NCBI RefSeq assembly: GCF_004119455.1
Contig: NZ_NRQT01000008.1
Location: 124,001 to 188,000, forward strand
Direction: 5' to 3'
Origin: Chryseobacterium sp. CH25
GTDB lineage: Bacteria > Bacteroidota > Bacteroidia > Flavobacteriales > Weeksellaceae
Length of the DNA: 64,000 nucleotides
The first letter of the stretch is position 1. Every line of letters starts with the position of its first letter. Under the pieces are notes generated by a model that was given only the letters and a program-made list of their open reading frames with translations, did not search any database and was not told the DNA's origin. The translations under genes were made by a program, and so were the position numbers. This document shows, piece after piece, positions 26,856-36,467 of the stretch.

Positions 26856-29745
26856 TTATCGCTTAATTACTTTTACCATTTTTACGAAGTCATTTGCCGC
26901 ATTTATTTTAACCATATATACTCCTGAAAGTAAAGCGGAAACATCAATTGTACCTTTGGTATCATTGATTGCTTTTGTCAATACTAATTGCCCGGCTGTA
27001 TTGTAAACCGCTACTGAAAGAATCTTCTGATCAAAAGAAACTGTCAGAATATCCTGCACCGGATTTGGGTAAACTTTCAGCTGATCTGCTTTTGCAGAAA
27101 CCTCTACAATTGCTAAACTGCTTGTAGGACAAGCAACAGGGACAAAAATTTTCTTTTGAACAATGGTACCATCTCCTAGCTGCCCCATCGCATTAAAACC
27201 AGTGATTGATAACAATCCATTCGTACTTATAACAGCTGTATTATACATTCCAGCTGCTGCAATCTGTTTATCAGCTGCCCCAATAAGCAAAGGTAAACTT
27301 GTACTCGCTATTGTCCCATCGCCTAATTGACCATAAAGATTATCTCCCCATGCCCAAAGGGTTCCGTCTGTTTTAACCGCAAAAGAAGAACCCATAAAAC
27401 TAGCATGTACACTTTGCCAACTAGTTTCTGTTCCTACCTGAGTTGGAATAAATTTATTTTCAGAGGTTCCATCCCCTAATTGGCCATTATTATTGGCTCC
27501 CCAGGCCCATAATGTTCCATCTGTTTTCAGGCCTATAGAGTGATCTCTTCCGCCATCAACACTTTTCCAATTAGTGTCAGTTCCAACTTGTACAGGGCTT
27601 ATTTTATACACTGTAGTTCCGTCTCCAAGATCACCATTGAATTACTTCCCCAACTCCATAGTGTTCCGTTTGCTTTGATGGCAAAAGTATGTTCACTTCC
27701 TGATGCAATACTTTTCCAGTCTGTTGCAGTTCCTATCTGCACTGGGGCAGTTTTTGAAATTGTAGTTCCATCTCCTAATTGTCCAAAGGTATTATATCCC
27801 CAACCCCAAAGAGTACCATTGCTTTCAACGCTATTGTATGGCTATTACCTGCTGCAATACTTACCCAGTCTGCAGCAGTTCCTACCTGTGTTGGAGCCAG
27901 CCTGTTAGCAACATCTCCATTTCCTAATTGTCCATCCATATTTCTTCCCCATGCCCATAGTGTTCCATCTGTTTTAATTCCTATTGAGAAATAATCACCG
28001 GCTTCTATTTTTAACCAATTAGTTCCGGTTCCAATTTGGGTTGGGTTATTTTTTGAGATTTCTGTTCCATCTCCCAGTTGTCCAAAATCATTCATTCCCC
28101 ATGTCCACAGTGTTCCATCTGTTTTAATACCTATTGAATGCTGATTTCCAAGAGCAACTCTCTGCCAACAGCCTGCGGCATTTGCAGGAAGTGTAGTAAA
28201 TGAACCACCCGACACCCAATTTCCCTGACTGGATCCGCAGTTAGAGGCCATCCACCAATAATAAGTGGTGCCTGGTAATAAATTTGTAAGGTTTGCTGTT
28301 GTAGAAGAGGTTTTTCCTTCTATTCCTCCAATAACTGAATTCGTACTATAAAGGTACAAATAGCCTGTACCAGGAGCTGGAGTTGTTCCTGCCCAGCTAA
28401 TTGAAGCTGCTGAAGAAGTAATATTGGTGGCTGAAAACTGTGTTGCCGGAAGGCAATTTGAAGGACAGCCAATAGCATTATATGTATTTTTATCATTATT
28501 GGTTCCATCTCCCAACTGTCCATAATTATTAAGTCCACAAACTTTTAGAACCCCATCAGTACCTTTCACAAGAACATGATAGAACCCTGCAGAAATCTGG
28601 CTATTGTCTATAGAGGAACCTACCTGTATAGGTGTAGTTGTATAAGCAGACATATTGGCTCCGTTACCCAACAGACCAAAAGAGTTTCCACCCCAAGACC
28701 AAAGGGTCCCATCTGTTTTAGTTGCAAAAGTAGAGGTCTGTCCTGCAGATATATTAAGCCAGTTTATTTCTGTTCCAATTTGTTTTGGAGAAATTCTGTT
28801 CATAGTCGTCCCATCTCCCAGTCTTCCATTATAATTATCTCCCCATGCCCATAACGTGCCATCTGTTTTGAGTGCTACCGAATGCATATAACCGCCATCA
28901 ACGCTTTTCCAATTCGTATCAGTTCCGATCTGAACAGGATCAGACTTGCTTACTTTAGTTCCATTTCCCAGTTGACCTCCACCATTGTAGCCCCAGGCCC
29001 AAAGGGTTCCATTTGATTTTATTGCGAATGTAAAAGAATTTCCACTGCCTATACTTCCCCAGTCTGATGCTGCTCCTATTTGTGTGGGAACATATTTGTC
29101 AACTGTAGTCCCATCACCCAGTTGGCCACTATTATTTTGTCCCCAGGACCATAGTGTTCCGTTTGTTTTGATAGCTACCGTATGATTGGATCCTGCACTA
29201 ATACTTTTCCAGTTTGTAGCGGTTCCTATCTGAGTGGGAGTAAATTTATTTATTTTAGTTCCGTCTCCTAGTTGCCCATAAGAATTATCTCCCCATGCCC
29301 ATAATGTTCCATCGGTTTTAATGGCAACAGTATAATAAAATCCGGTGACTACTTTCACCCAATTATTGGCTGATCCTATCTGGATAGGAGCATTTCTGTT
29401 AACTGAAGTTCCATCTCCCAATTGCCCATATTGATTACTACCCCATGCCCATAGTGTTCCATCGTCTTTGACTCCTACAGAATGAAAATTACCTACGCTA
29501 ATTTCCTTAAAACAAACTGCAAAAGCTGCAGACTGTGCATCAATAATATTTGTGCTATAATCTGTTTCTAAACCAAAAGTAAGTGATTGGTTAACTGTCC
29601 GGTTTTCTACGAAGACTCCGTTATTTGTTTTGGGTTGAATCATACGGCCATCATCCGCTCCTGTATTTCCAGGATATGGATCTGCAGCAAAAGCCATCGT
29701 ACCGGATAAGCCTGCTAAAGCAATAATGAATAATTTTTTTGTCAT
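26856..29745 (-). pseudogene. Chimeric beta-helix/RCC1 gene with two frameshifts (unit 2)
   Basis: The first ~70 residues are a shortened beta-helix protein N-terminus (MTKKLFIIALAGLSGTMAFA, then IQPKTNNGVFVENRTVNQSL), joined directly to an RCC1 protein (CFKEISVGNFHS onwards). Seven RCC1 repeats, a fibronectin type III domain and two more repeats follow before the frame breaks near 27820 (gcaatgg where gcaaatgg is expected) and again near 27637 (tcaatgg for tcaaatgg). Correcting both gives a full second propeller and a T9SS type A domain ending at 26856. The gene has both fused and broken, or the two indels are sequencing errors in a functional fusion. Confidence 0.8.
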
Positions 29746-29938
29746 TAAGTGTAAAAATTAGTTGGTTTAATATTATTTTTTTGATTTTTAACATCCCATG
29801 AATCCAAAAACATTTCTTCTTTTTGACTCAATGGTGAACTATCTGCCATTTCCTGAAATCTATTCCTTTCAATTTGACAAAATAGCGCAATAAGCCCTAT
29901 TGATAAATATGACTTGGTTCTAAAAATAGTTCAGGGAT

Positions 29939-30022
29939 TTAATACTGTTTTACATTGCTGGAAACAACAAATTGTAATGAATGTATAGAAATAAGTACAG
30001 CATCTGCGTTATTCAGTTTCAT
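29939..30022 (-). CDS. Leader ORF of RCC1 unit 2 (27 codons)
   Basis: A small ORF starting MKLNNADAVLISIHSLQF and ending SSNVKQY-stop, 77 nt after its promoter. It is closely related to the unit 3 leader. Confidence 0.6.
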   Translation of the reverse strand: MKLNNADAVLISIHSLQFVVSSNVKQY

Positions 30023-30098
30023 GATTTAATTAGTTTCAAAATTTAGTTTTTTATTGACAGCAACATCATAAGCTACAGTGACTATACATTGCTGGCTG

Positions 30099-30128
30099 CA
30101 AAATTAAATTTTTATTATGGATCATCAA
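30099..30128 (-). promoter_or_regulatory. Conserved promoter of RCC1 unit 2
   Basis: Minus-strand TTG (-33), 19 bp, TAATTTTG (-7): a full match to the Bacteroidetes consensus. Confidence 0.75.
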
Positions 30129-30197
30129 ATAGCTGATACAGAATAATATTGATTTTACTTTCATATTCATTGCAACACATGCAGCAGGATAAATAAA

Positions 30198-30223
30198 AGC
30201 GCCACTTATCTCTAAGCGGCGCT
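30198..30223 (-). terminator. Terminator of RCC1 unit 1
   Basis: The arm agcgccactta pairs with taagcggcgct, loop tctc. The single odd pair is G-U in minus-strand RNA (A-C on the plus strand), which confirms the working strand. Confidence 0.8.
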
Positions 30224-30281
30224 ATTTTGAAAGATTTCAAATTTCAGAAAATCTTAATTGTTAGATTACGGTTTTAAATGT

Positions 30282-33200
30282 TTATCGTTTAATAACTTTT
30301 ACTGTTTTTACGAAGTCATTTGTACCATTTACTTTAACCAGATATACTCCTGATGTTAAAGCTGAGAAATCAACTGTTCCTTTACTATCATTGATAGCTT
30401 TCGTAAGCACCAACTGACCTGCTGCATTGTAAACCGTTACAAAAAGAATCTTCTGATCAAGCGATACCGTTAAGATATCCTGTACCGGATTTGGATAGAC
30501 TTTCAGTTTATCTTCTGCCTTTCCTGAAACTTCTGCAACAGCTAAGCTACTTGTAGGGCAAGTAAGAGGGGTAAAGATTTTCTTGTGAGTAAAGGTACCG
30601 TCACCTATCTGTCCCATCTGATTGGACCCACTGATTGTTAAAAATCCATCTGTACCTATAACAGCTATATTATTTCTCCCTATTGCAATAACCTTTCTAT
30701 TGGTAGGTTTACCCATAAGCATAGGGGTGTATTGAGTGATTGTTGTTCCATCGCCCAATTGCCCACTACTATTTTCACCCCATACCCAAAGGGTACCGTC
30801 TGTTTTTAGTGCTACCGAAGAACCACCCTGACCGGCATTAATACGACTCCAATTGGTTGATACTCCTATCTTTGTTGGAACATATTTATATGTAGTGCTC
30901 CCATCTCCCAGTTGGCCACTGTTATTAGCTCCCCAGCCCCAAATCGTTCCATCAGTTTTAATCCCTAACGAATGGCTTGTTCCACCATTTGCACTGCTCC
31001 AATTTGTGTCTGTTCCAATTTGCATTGGTGTACTTCTGTGATTTGTAGTTCCATCTCCCAGTTCTGCACTGAAATTACTTCCCCATGTCCAAAGCGTTCC
31101 ATTTGTTTTTATGGCGAGACTAAATTCTCTTCCTGATTCTACACTTCGCCAGTCTGTTGCGCTTCCAACTTGAATTGGTATATTTTTATTTATAGTTGTA
31201 CCATCTCCTAACTGTCCATAAGTATTACCTCCCCATGCCCAAAGGGTTCCATTAGATTTTAAAGCTAATGTATGATCCTCACCTGCTGTCATACTGATCC
31301 AGTCTGTTGCAGTTCCTATTTGTATCGGAGTGATTCTGGTATTGGTAGTTCCATCACCAATTTGTCCATTAGTATTTTTTCCCCATCCCCAAAGTGTTCC
31401 ATTAGATTTTAGAGCTAGCGAATAATTTTCTCCAGTGGCGATACTTACCCAATCTGTTGCTGTTCCTATTTGTGTTGGAGTATTTCTGTTAGAACCAGTT
31501 CCGTCTCCTAATTGTCCATAAGAATTATATCCCCATGACCATAAAGTTCCGTCTGTTTTTATTCCTAATGAATGCAGATTTCCAATAGCAACACTCTTCC
31601 AGCAATTTGTAACTGTTGTAGGAAGTGTTGTAAAAGAACCACCCAACGTCCAATTACCCTGGCTGGATCCACAATTAGATGCTACCCACCAATAGTAAGT
31701 GGTATCAGGTAATAAGTTAGTTAAATTCACGGTTTTAGATGTGGTAGCCCCTTGTGCTCCTCCAACAGATGAATGCGTACTATAAAGATACAGATAGCCA
31801 CCAGCCGGAGCTGAAGTAGATGCTGTCCAGTTAATAGTAGCCCCTGAAGCAGTAATATTGGTTGTTGAAAACTGTACTGGCGGAGCACAAGTTAAAGAAC
31901 AGCTAATAGGAGTATAAATATTTTTACTAATGACAGTACCATCACCTAACTCCCCATCACTATTGAGACCACAGACTTTCATAATACCGTCGGTATTTTT
32001 TACAAGAACATGATAGAATCCTGCGTAAACCGATACATTATCTGACGAGGATCCTACCTGTACAGGGGATGTAGCATTTGTAGATCCACTTGTACCGTTA
32101 CCTAATACTCCATAGAAATTGCTACCCCATGCCCAAAGTGTTCCATCTGTTCTGGTTGCAACAGTAAAATACGAACCTGAAGATACATTCAACCAGTTGG
32201 CAGCCGTTCCAATTTGTGTTGGAGTAACTCTATTAGTTGTAGTTCCATCTCCCAGCGTACCATAAAAATTACTACCCCATGCCCAAAGGGTTCCATCTGT
32301 TTTTATTGCCGTAGTATAATTATTTCCACCATCAACAGTTTTCCAATTTGTACCTGTTCCAATTTGTGTTGGAACATTTCTGTTCGTTGTTGTTCCATCT
32401 CCTAATTGCCCATAGCCATTATAACCCCAGGCCCATAGTGTTCCATTTGATTTGATCGCAAATGTAAAACCATCTCCACTGCCAATAGTTGCCCAGTTTG
32501 TGGCTGTGCCTATTTTTGTAGGAACAGTTCTGCGTATGGTAGTTCCATCTCCTAATTGCCCATTACTATTTTCACCCCATGCCCATAATGTTCCATCTGT
32601 TTTAAGGGCAACAATACTAGCCGAATTAGAACCAGCACTAATGTTTTTCCAATTCGTTGCCGTTCCAATTTGTATTGGACTCAATCTATCAGTTGTAGTT
32701 CCATCGCCTAATTGCCCTAAATAATTACTACCCCAACCCCATAACGTTCCGTCTGTTTTAATAGCAACAGTAGAATAAGTTCCGGTTACTACTTTAGACC
32801 AATTATTTGCCGTTCCTACTTGCATAGGAGCATTCCTACCAATGGTAGTTCCATCTCCTAATTGTCCGTATGTGTTACTACCCCAAGTCCATAACGTTCC
32901 ATCTGCTTTTATTCCTGCCGAAAAATAATACCCTACACTAAGTTCCTGCCAGCATACTGAAGGAGTTGTTGGAGTTCCTACATTAATAACATTTCTGAAA
33001 GCAGGTCCCCAAGCTCCTGTATTATCTTTGATACGTACGTTAAATACATGCAAACCGTTAGATGGCAAAGCAATTCCTGTTTTGGTCAGTTCTTCATAAG
33101 TACTGTTAAAATTACCATCGGCAGCCAGCACAGGAGTACCATTTCCTTCTCCCGGATCCGTATCCCAAAAATACTCTGCCTGAGAAAGTGCTATTACTGC

Positions 33201-33734
33201 AGAGGTTTGATTTTGCTGAATATTAATAACATTCGTAAAAGCAGGTCCCCAAGCCCCAGTGTTATCTTTAATACGGACAGAGAATTTGTGCAACCCGTTG
33301 CCTGGTGTTACAATATCTGTTTTGGTCAGCTGTTCAAAAACACTATTGAAGTTCCCGTCAGCAGCCAATACTGGGCTACCGTTTCCGGCTCCCGGATCGT
33401 TATCCCAAAAATACTCTGCCTGAGAAAGTGCTATTACTGCAGAGGTTTGATTTTGCTGAACATTAATAACATTGGTAAAAGCCGGTCCCCAAACCCCTGT
33501 ATTATCTTTAATACGGACAGAGAACTTATGTAACCCGTTACCTGGTGTCGCAATATCTGTTTTGGTTAACTGTTCAAAAACGCTGTTAAAACTTCCATCA
33601 GTAGCCCAAACCTGAGTACCGTTTCCTGTTCCCGGATCGGTATCCCAGAAATATTCGGCCTGGCTTACGAATACCTGTGCCGGGCACAGTATCACCATAA
33701 GCAGAGCGATTATACTATAGATATAATTTTTCAT
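30282..33734 (-). CDS. RCC1-repeat T9SS surface protein, two propellers (unit 1)
   Basis: An 1150-residue protein. Signal peptide, three ~78-residue repeats with AEYFWDxDPGxGNG (about 20-255), seven RCC1 repeats (about 258-605), a fibronectin type III domain (about 610-700), seven RCC1 repeats (about 705-1055) and a T9SS type A sorting domain (about 1070-1150). It has the most N-terminal repeats of the five paralogues. It follows the beta-helix gene by 18 nt in one operon. Expected at the outer surface after T9SS export. Confidence 0.85.
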   Translation of the reverse strand: MKNYIYSIIALLMVILCPAQVFVSQAEYFWDTDPGTGNGTQVWATDGSFNSVFEQLTKTDIATPGNGLHKFSVRIKDNTGVWGPAFTNVINVQQNQTSAVIALSQAEYFWDNDPGAGNGSPVLAADGNFNSVFEQLTKTDIVTPGNGLHKFSVRIKDNTGAWGPAFTNVINIQQNQTSAVIALSQAEYFWDTDPGEGNGTPVLAADGNFNSTYEELTKTGIALPSNGLHVFNVRIKDNTGAWGPAFRNVINVGTPTTPSVCWQELSVGYYFSAGIKADGTLWTWGSNTYGQLGDGTTIGRNAPMQVGTANNWSKVVTGTYSTVAIKTDGTLWGWGSNYLGQLGDGTTTDRLSPIQIGTATNWKNISAGSNSASIVALKTDGTLWAWGENSNGQLGDGTTIRRTVPTKIGTATNWATIGSGDGFTFAIKSNGTLWAWGYNGYGQLGDGTTTNRNVPTQIGTGTNWKTVDGGNNYTTAIKTDGTLWAWGSNFYGTLGDGTTTNRVTPTQIGTAANWLNVSSGSYFTVATRTDGTLWAWGSNFYGVLGNGTSGSTNATSPVQVGSSSDNVSVYAGFYHVLVKNTDGIMKVCGLNSDGELGDGTVISKNIYTPISCSLTCAPPVQFSTTNITASGATINWTASTSAPAGGYLYLYSTHSSVGGAQGATTSKTVNLTNLLPDTTYYWWVASNCGSSQGNWTLGGSFTTLPTTVTNCWKSVAIGNLHSLGIKTDGTLWSWGYNSYGQLGDGTGSNRNTPTQIGTATDWVSIATGENYSLALKSNGTLWGWGKNTNGQIGDGTTNTRITPIQIGTATDWISMTAGEDHTLALKSNGTLWAWGGNTYGQLGDGTTINKNIPIQVGSATDWRSVESGREFSLAIKTNGTLWTWGSNFSAELGDGTTNHRSTPMQIGTDTNWSSANGGTSHSLGIKTDGTIWGWGANNSGQLGDGSTTYKYVPTKIGVSTNWSRINAGQGGSSVALKTDGTLWVWGENSSGQLGDGTTITQYTPMLMGKPTNRKVIAIGRNNIAVIGTDGFLTISGSNQMGQIGDGTFTHKKIFTPLTCPTSSLAVAEVSGKAEDKLKVYPNPVQDILTVSLDQKILFVTVYNAAGQLVLTKAINDSKGTVDFSALTSGVYLVKVNGTNDFVKTVKVIKR

Positions 33735-33752
33735 ATTGTTATATCATTAGGA

Positions 33753-34940
33753 TTATTTAGAAAAACCAGATCCGTTAATATTCAAAGTACCACCATTAAT
33801 AGATCTTGGAGTTACCAAATAGTTTATCTGAGGTCTTGTACCCACATTCGCCGGCCAGTAATTAGCCCAACTGTTGGAACCTCCGTAGTGCCCAGCATCG
33901 TTTCTTGTTAAATCAAGGTCTGTGTAGTTTACATCAGGACTTCCGGCATTCACATTCATACCTGTTAAAGTGTATGTTGTGTTGTTAAAATTCATATTAA
34001 CAGATCCTGAATTGTTACTTTGGTTCATGGTTCCCTCAGTTATAAAAGGATTGGTAGACACATTGTAACTGGCTGTTATATTAACATTGTTACTGTAAGT
34101 TTGAATACAGGCATTAGTCTGTCCTACCACAAAAGAGATCGCGTTGTTCATAATAGCAATATTTCCAGTACCTGTACTACTATTCAGGCTAATCCAAATA
34201 GGAGCTACATCACCGGAAACCGTACTGTAGATTGAATTATTAATAATTTCATTAGAACCTCCATTTTTAATTCCGTGAACAGATAGACGGCCGCTAAAAT
34301 TATTATAAAATTTAAAATCATAAAAAGGCTGTGTATAGGACAGTACATCATCAACGATATTACCAAAAACCTCTACATCAGATGTCGCCATATATGACTC
34401 CTGTACATTAGAGCTAGAGCGAACGGTAATAAACTGAGCTTTATTAGCCGTAGCTCTTCCGTGGGAAAAGTTAAGGGCTCCCCTAACGGTACAGCCTGAG
34501 ATATTTGTGGTTACATTAGATTGATTAGCATACACATTATTCAAATCACAATTCCAAAGATTGATGGTAGTTCTTCCCCCAGCTGTAGCCCCACTCACCG
34601 TTACATCGTTGATCGTATAATTCCCTGAAGTTAAATTACTGATAGATACTACTCTTCCTGCAGCAGGATTAATGGTAATAGTTCCTTTAATAAAATATCT
34701 GCTAAAATTAGTTTCGGAAACAAACGTGAGTGACTTGTTGATGATCAGATTCTCTATATAAGGGTCTCCATTTGTTTTAGGCTGAATGATGATTTTATCC
34801 CCATCCGAAGCCGCCGTAATAGCTGCACTTACTGTAGAATAAGCTCCGCCTGTTCCGCTATTTCTAACATATAAATCGGCTGCATAAGCCATAGTACTTG
34901 ATAAGCCTGCGAAGGCAATGATTAGTAGTTGTTTTGTCAT
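33753..34940 (-). CDS. Secreted right-handed beta-helix protein (unit 1)
   Basis: A 395-residue paralogue of the unit 4 protein: signal peptide (MTKQLLIIAFAGL... AYAAD), first-turn YSTVSAAITAASDGDKIIIQ, Asn- and Ser-rich coils, and the end NDAGHYGGSNSWANYWP then GSGFSK. The middle coils (about 150-240) differ most between the paralogues, the ends least. No sorting domain and no lyase active site are recognised. It is the first gene of its operon, with a ~400 nt leader. Confidence 0.75.
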   Translation of the reverse strand: MTKQLLIIAFAGLSSTMAYAADLYVRNSGTGGAYSTVSAAITAASDGDKIIIQPKTNGDPYIENLIINKSLTFVSETNFSRYFIKGTITINPAAGRVVSISNLTSGNYTINDVTVSGATAGGRTTINLWNCDLNNVYANQSNVTTNISGCTVRGALNFSHGRATANKAQFITVRSSSNVQESYMATSDVEVFGNIVDDVLSYTQPFYDFKFYNNFSGRLSVHGIKNGGSNEIINNSIYSTVSGDVAPIWISLNSSTGTGNIAIMNNAISFVVGQTNACIQTYSNNVNITASYNVSTNPFITEGTMNQSNNSGSVNMNFNNTTYTLTGMNVNAGSPDVNYTDLDLTRNDAGHYGGSNSWANYWPANVGTRPQINYLVTPRSINGGTLNINGSGFSK

Positions 34941-35195
34941 AATAGTATAAAATTGGTTGGTTTAATATTCTGTTATATTTTTTGGTTTAAAACCATAAGA
35001 ACTTTGACCAATGAATAAACATTGATTTAAAAGGTATTTCTGTTGATTAAGTATTGAAACATCATAACTTGTGCAACATTTAGGTTCTTCAAGCTTTAAC
35101 AAGACACTTCTTTCTTATAATCAGTAGTTGAGTAACAAACCATATAGGATCAATACTCTTACACTCTGAAGAAATGTTGAGAACTTAATGTTGGT

Positions 35196-35261
35196 TTAAA
35201 CTGTTGGAAACAATGAATGATGATGTATTCGTAAAAATAAATACAGTGTAGTGCTGTTCAT
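35196..35261 (-). CDS. Leader ORF of RCC1 unit 1 (21 codons)
   Basis: A small ORF starting MNSTTLYLFLRIHHHSLFP and ending TV-stop, 81 nt after its promoter. It is related to the unit 4 leader (xxTxxxLFxxxHxxSLxPTV). Confidence 0.55.
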   Translation of the reverse strand: MNSTTLYLFLRIHHHSLFPTV

Positions 35262-35341
35262 GGTATAATTAGTTTTCAGGTTTTGGTTTTAGTTTTTAAA
35301 CAGACAATATTATCATCAGTTCTGATGTATCTTGCTGACTG

Positions 35342-35371
35342 CAAAAGTATATCTTTATTATGGATCATGAA
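35342..35371 (-). promoter_or_regulatory. Conserved promoter of RCC1 unit 1
   Basis: Minus-strand TACTTTTG (-7) and TTC (-33), 19 bp apart, embedded in the same conserved block as the other four. Confidence 0.7.
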
Positions 35372-35508
35372 ATAGCTACACAAAAATAATAGTTATTTCA
35401 TCTATATATTGAGCATATGAAAACTTATAGCAGACAAACAATATTCTGGACTCGGTGGATACATAACGGGTAATTTTTAAGCAGAAACTTCTATGAAATC
35501 CACTGCCT

Positions 35509-36372
35509 TTATGACTGCAAATGCATATCAATAAAACACTTTAGTGCTCTGGATTGCGGACCGTCTTTTCTGAAAGCAAGAACCGTATTCATTGTTCCCA
35601 ATTGCTTATTCAGGCCGTAAGTTTTGATTTCTCTTCCACTGTAGTACTTAGAGACAATCTCTTCTGGCAAAATGCTGATTCCTAAACCTGCTTCCACAAA
35701 ATTGATAATCCCTTCAAAAGAATTCAAAACGGTACTTTTATAGTTCATCACTCCTTTATGGCTCAGCCAGGACTCAAATCTTTCTCTAAAAATACAGCCA
35801 TCATCAAATACCACAATTTTTAATGGTGTTTTGGTAAGCAATGTCTGCAATTGAGGCCCTTTTGAAGAGGTTAAAATCACAAGCTGCTCCTCTTTGATAT
35901 TGATTTTCTCCAACCCGTTGGCAATAATCGGGGCAGAAACAAATGCCGCATCAAGGCTGTAGTCCAAAACACCAGCTATCAAGGAATCTCTTGTATCCGA
36001 TTTAAATTCCAGTTCAATATTTGGGTATTTTTCTTCAAAGGTTTTAAGGATTTCCGGGGCTTTTAATATCATGGTTGTTTCAATACAGCCTATTTTCAGA
36101 CAGCCTCTGATATTTTCTCCACTTCGGATATTATGTTTGGCTTCCTCTACCAGATGCTGAATCTGCTTACAGTACTGCATCAGAATCATCCCCTCAGAAG
36201 TTAGCTCTACCTTACGGGAAGTACGGGAAAACAGCTTGGCATCAAACTCATCTTCCAGACTTTTTATTCTTGCTGTCACATTAGACTGAACCGTAAACAT
36301 CATGGAAGCTGCTTTTGTAAAGCTCCCGGTTTCTGCAACGGCTTCAAATATTTTCAAATCGTTTGTATTCAT
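35509..36372 (-). CDS. LysR-family transcriptional regulator
   Basis: 287 residues. The N-terminal winged helix-turn-helix (about 1-60: LKIFEAVAETGSFTKAASMM, then RIKSLEDEFDAKLFSR) is typical of LysR proteins; a two-lobed effector-binding domain follows (about 90-285). It is transcribed divergently from the hydrolase gene at 36468, which it probably controls together with the oxidoreductase. Inverted repeats in the 95-bp intergenic region are candidate binding sites. The inducer is unknown. Confidence 0.9.
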   Translation of the reverse strand: MNTNDLKIFEAVAETGSFTKAASMMFTVQSNVTARIKSLEDEFDAKLFSRTSRKVELTSEGMILMQYCKQIQHLVEEAKHNIRSGENIRGCLKIGCIETTMILKAPEILKTFEEKYPNIELEFKSDTRDSLIAGVLDYSLDAAFVSAPIIANGLEKINIKEEQLVILTSSKGPQLQTLLTKTPLKIVVFDDGCIFRERFESWLSHKGVMNYKSTVLNSFEGIINFVEAGLGISILPEEIVSKYYSGREIKTYGLNKQLGTMNTVLAFRKDGPQSRALKCFIDMHLQS

Positions 36373-36379
36373 CCTTATT

Positions 36380-36423
36380 AATCATTAAAAGTGATTACAA
36401 TTATTAAAACTAATCGTTTTTAA
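36380..36423. promoter_or_regulatory. Candidate LysR binding sites
   Basis: Two inverted repeats lie between the divergent genes: aatca-N7-tgatt (36380-36396) and attaaaa-N7-ttttaat (36403-36423). Interrupted dyads of this kind are usual LysR sites, and they sit just upstream of the -7 box at 36441. Confidence 0.5.
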
Positions 36424-36440
36424 TAATCAAATATCCGTAT

Positions 36441-36448
36441 TAATTTTG
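36441..36448 (+). promoter_or_regulatory. -7 promoter box of the hydrolase operon
   Basis: taattttg fits TAnnTTTG and lies 19 bases before the ATG at 36468. Confidence 0.5.
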
Positions 36449-36467
36449 GAATCTCAAAATAAAACAA

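Noticed and set aside
12363..33734. Many plus-strand frames of 60-160 codons across the RCC1 genes
   Set aside because: They are antisense shadows of the repeats: periodic, rich in Pro, Cys and Ser, with no start signals or family resemblance.
12363..33734. Regularly spaced short repeats suggesting a CRISPR array
   Set aside because: The ~150 bp period and the coding phase match RCC1 blades; spacers of CRISPR size and cas genes are absent.
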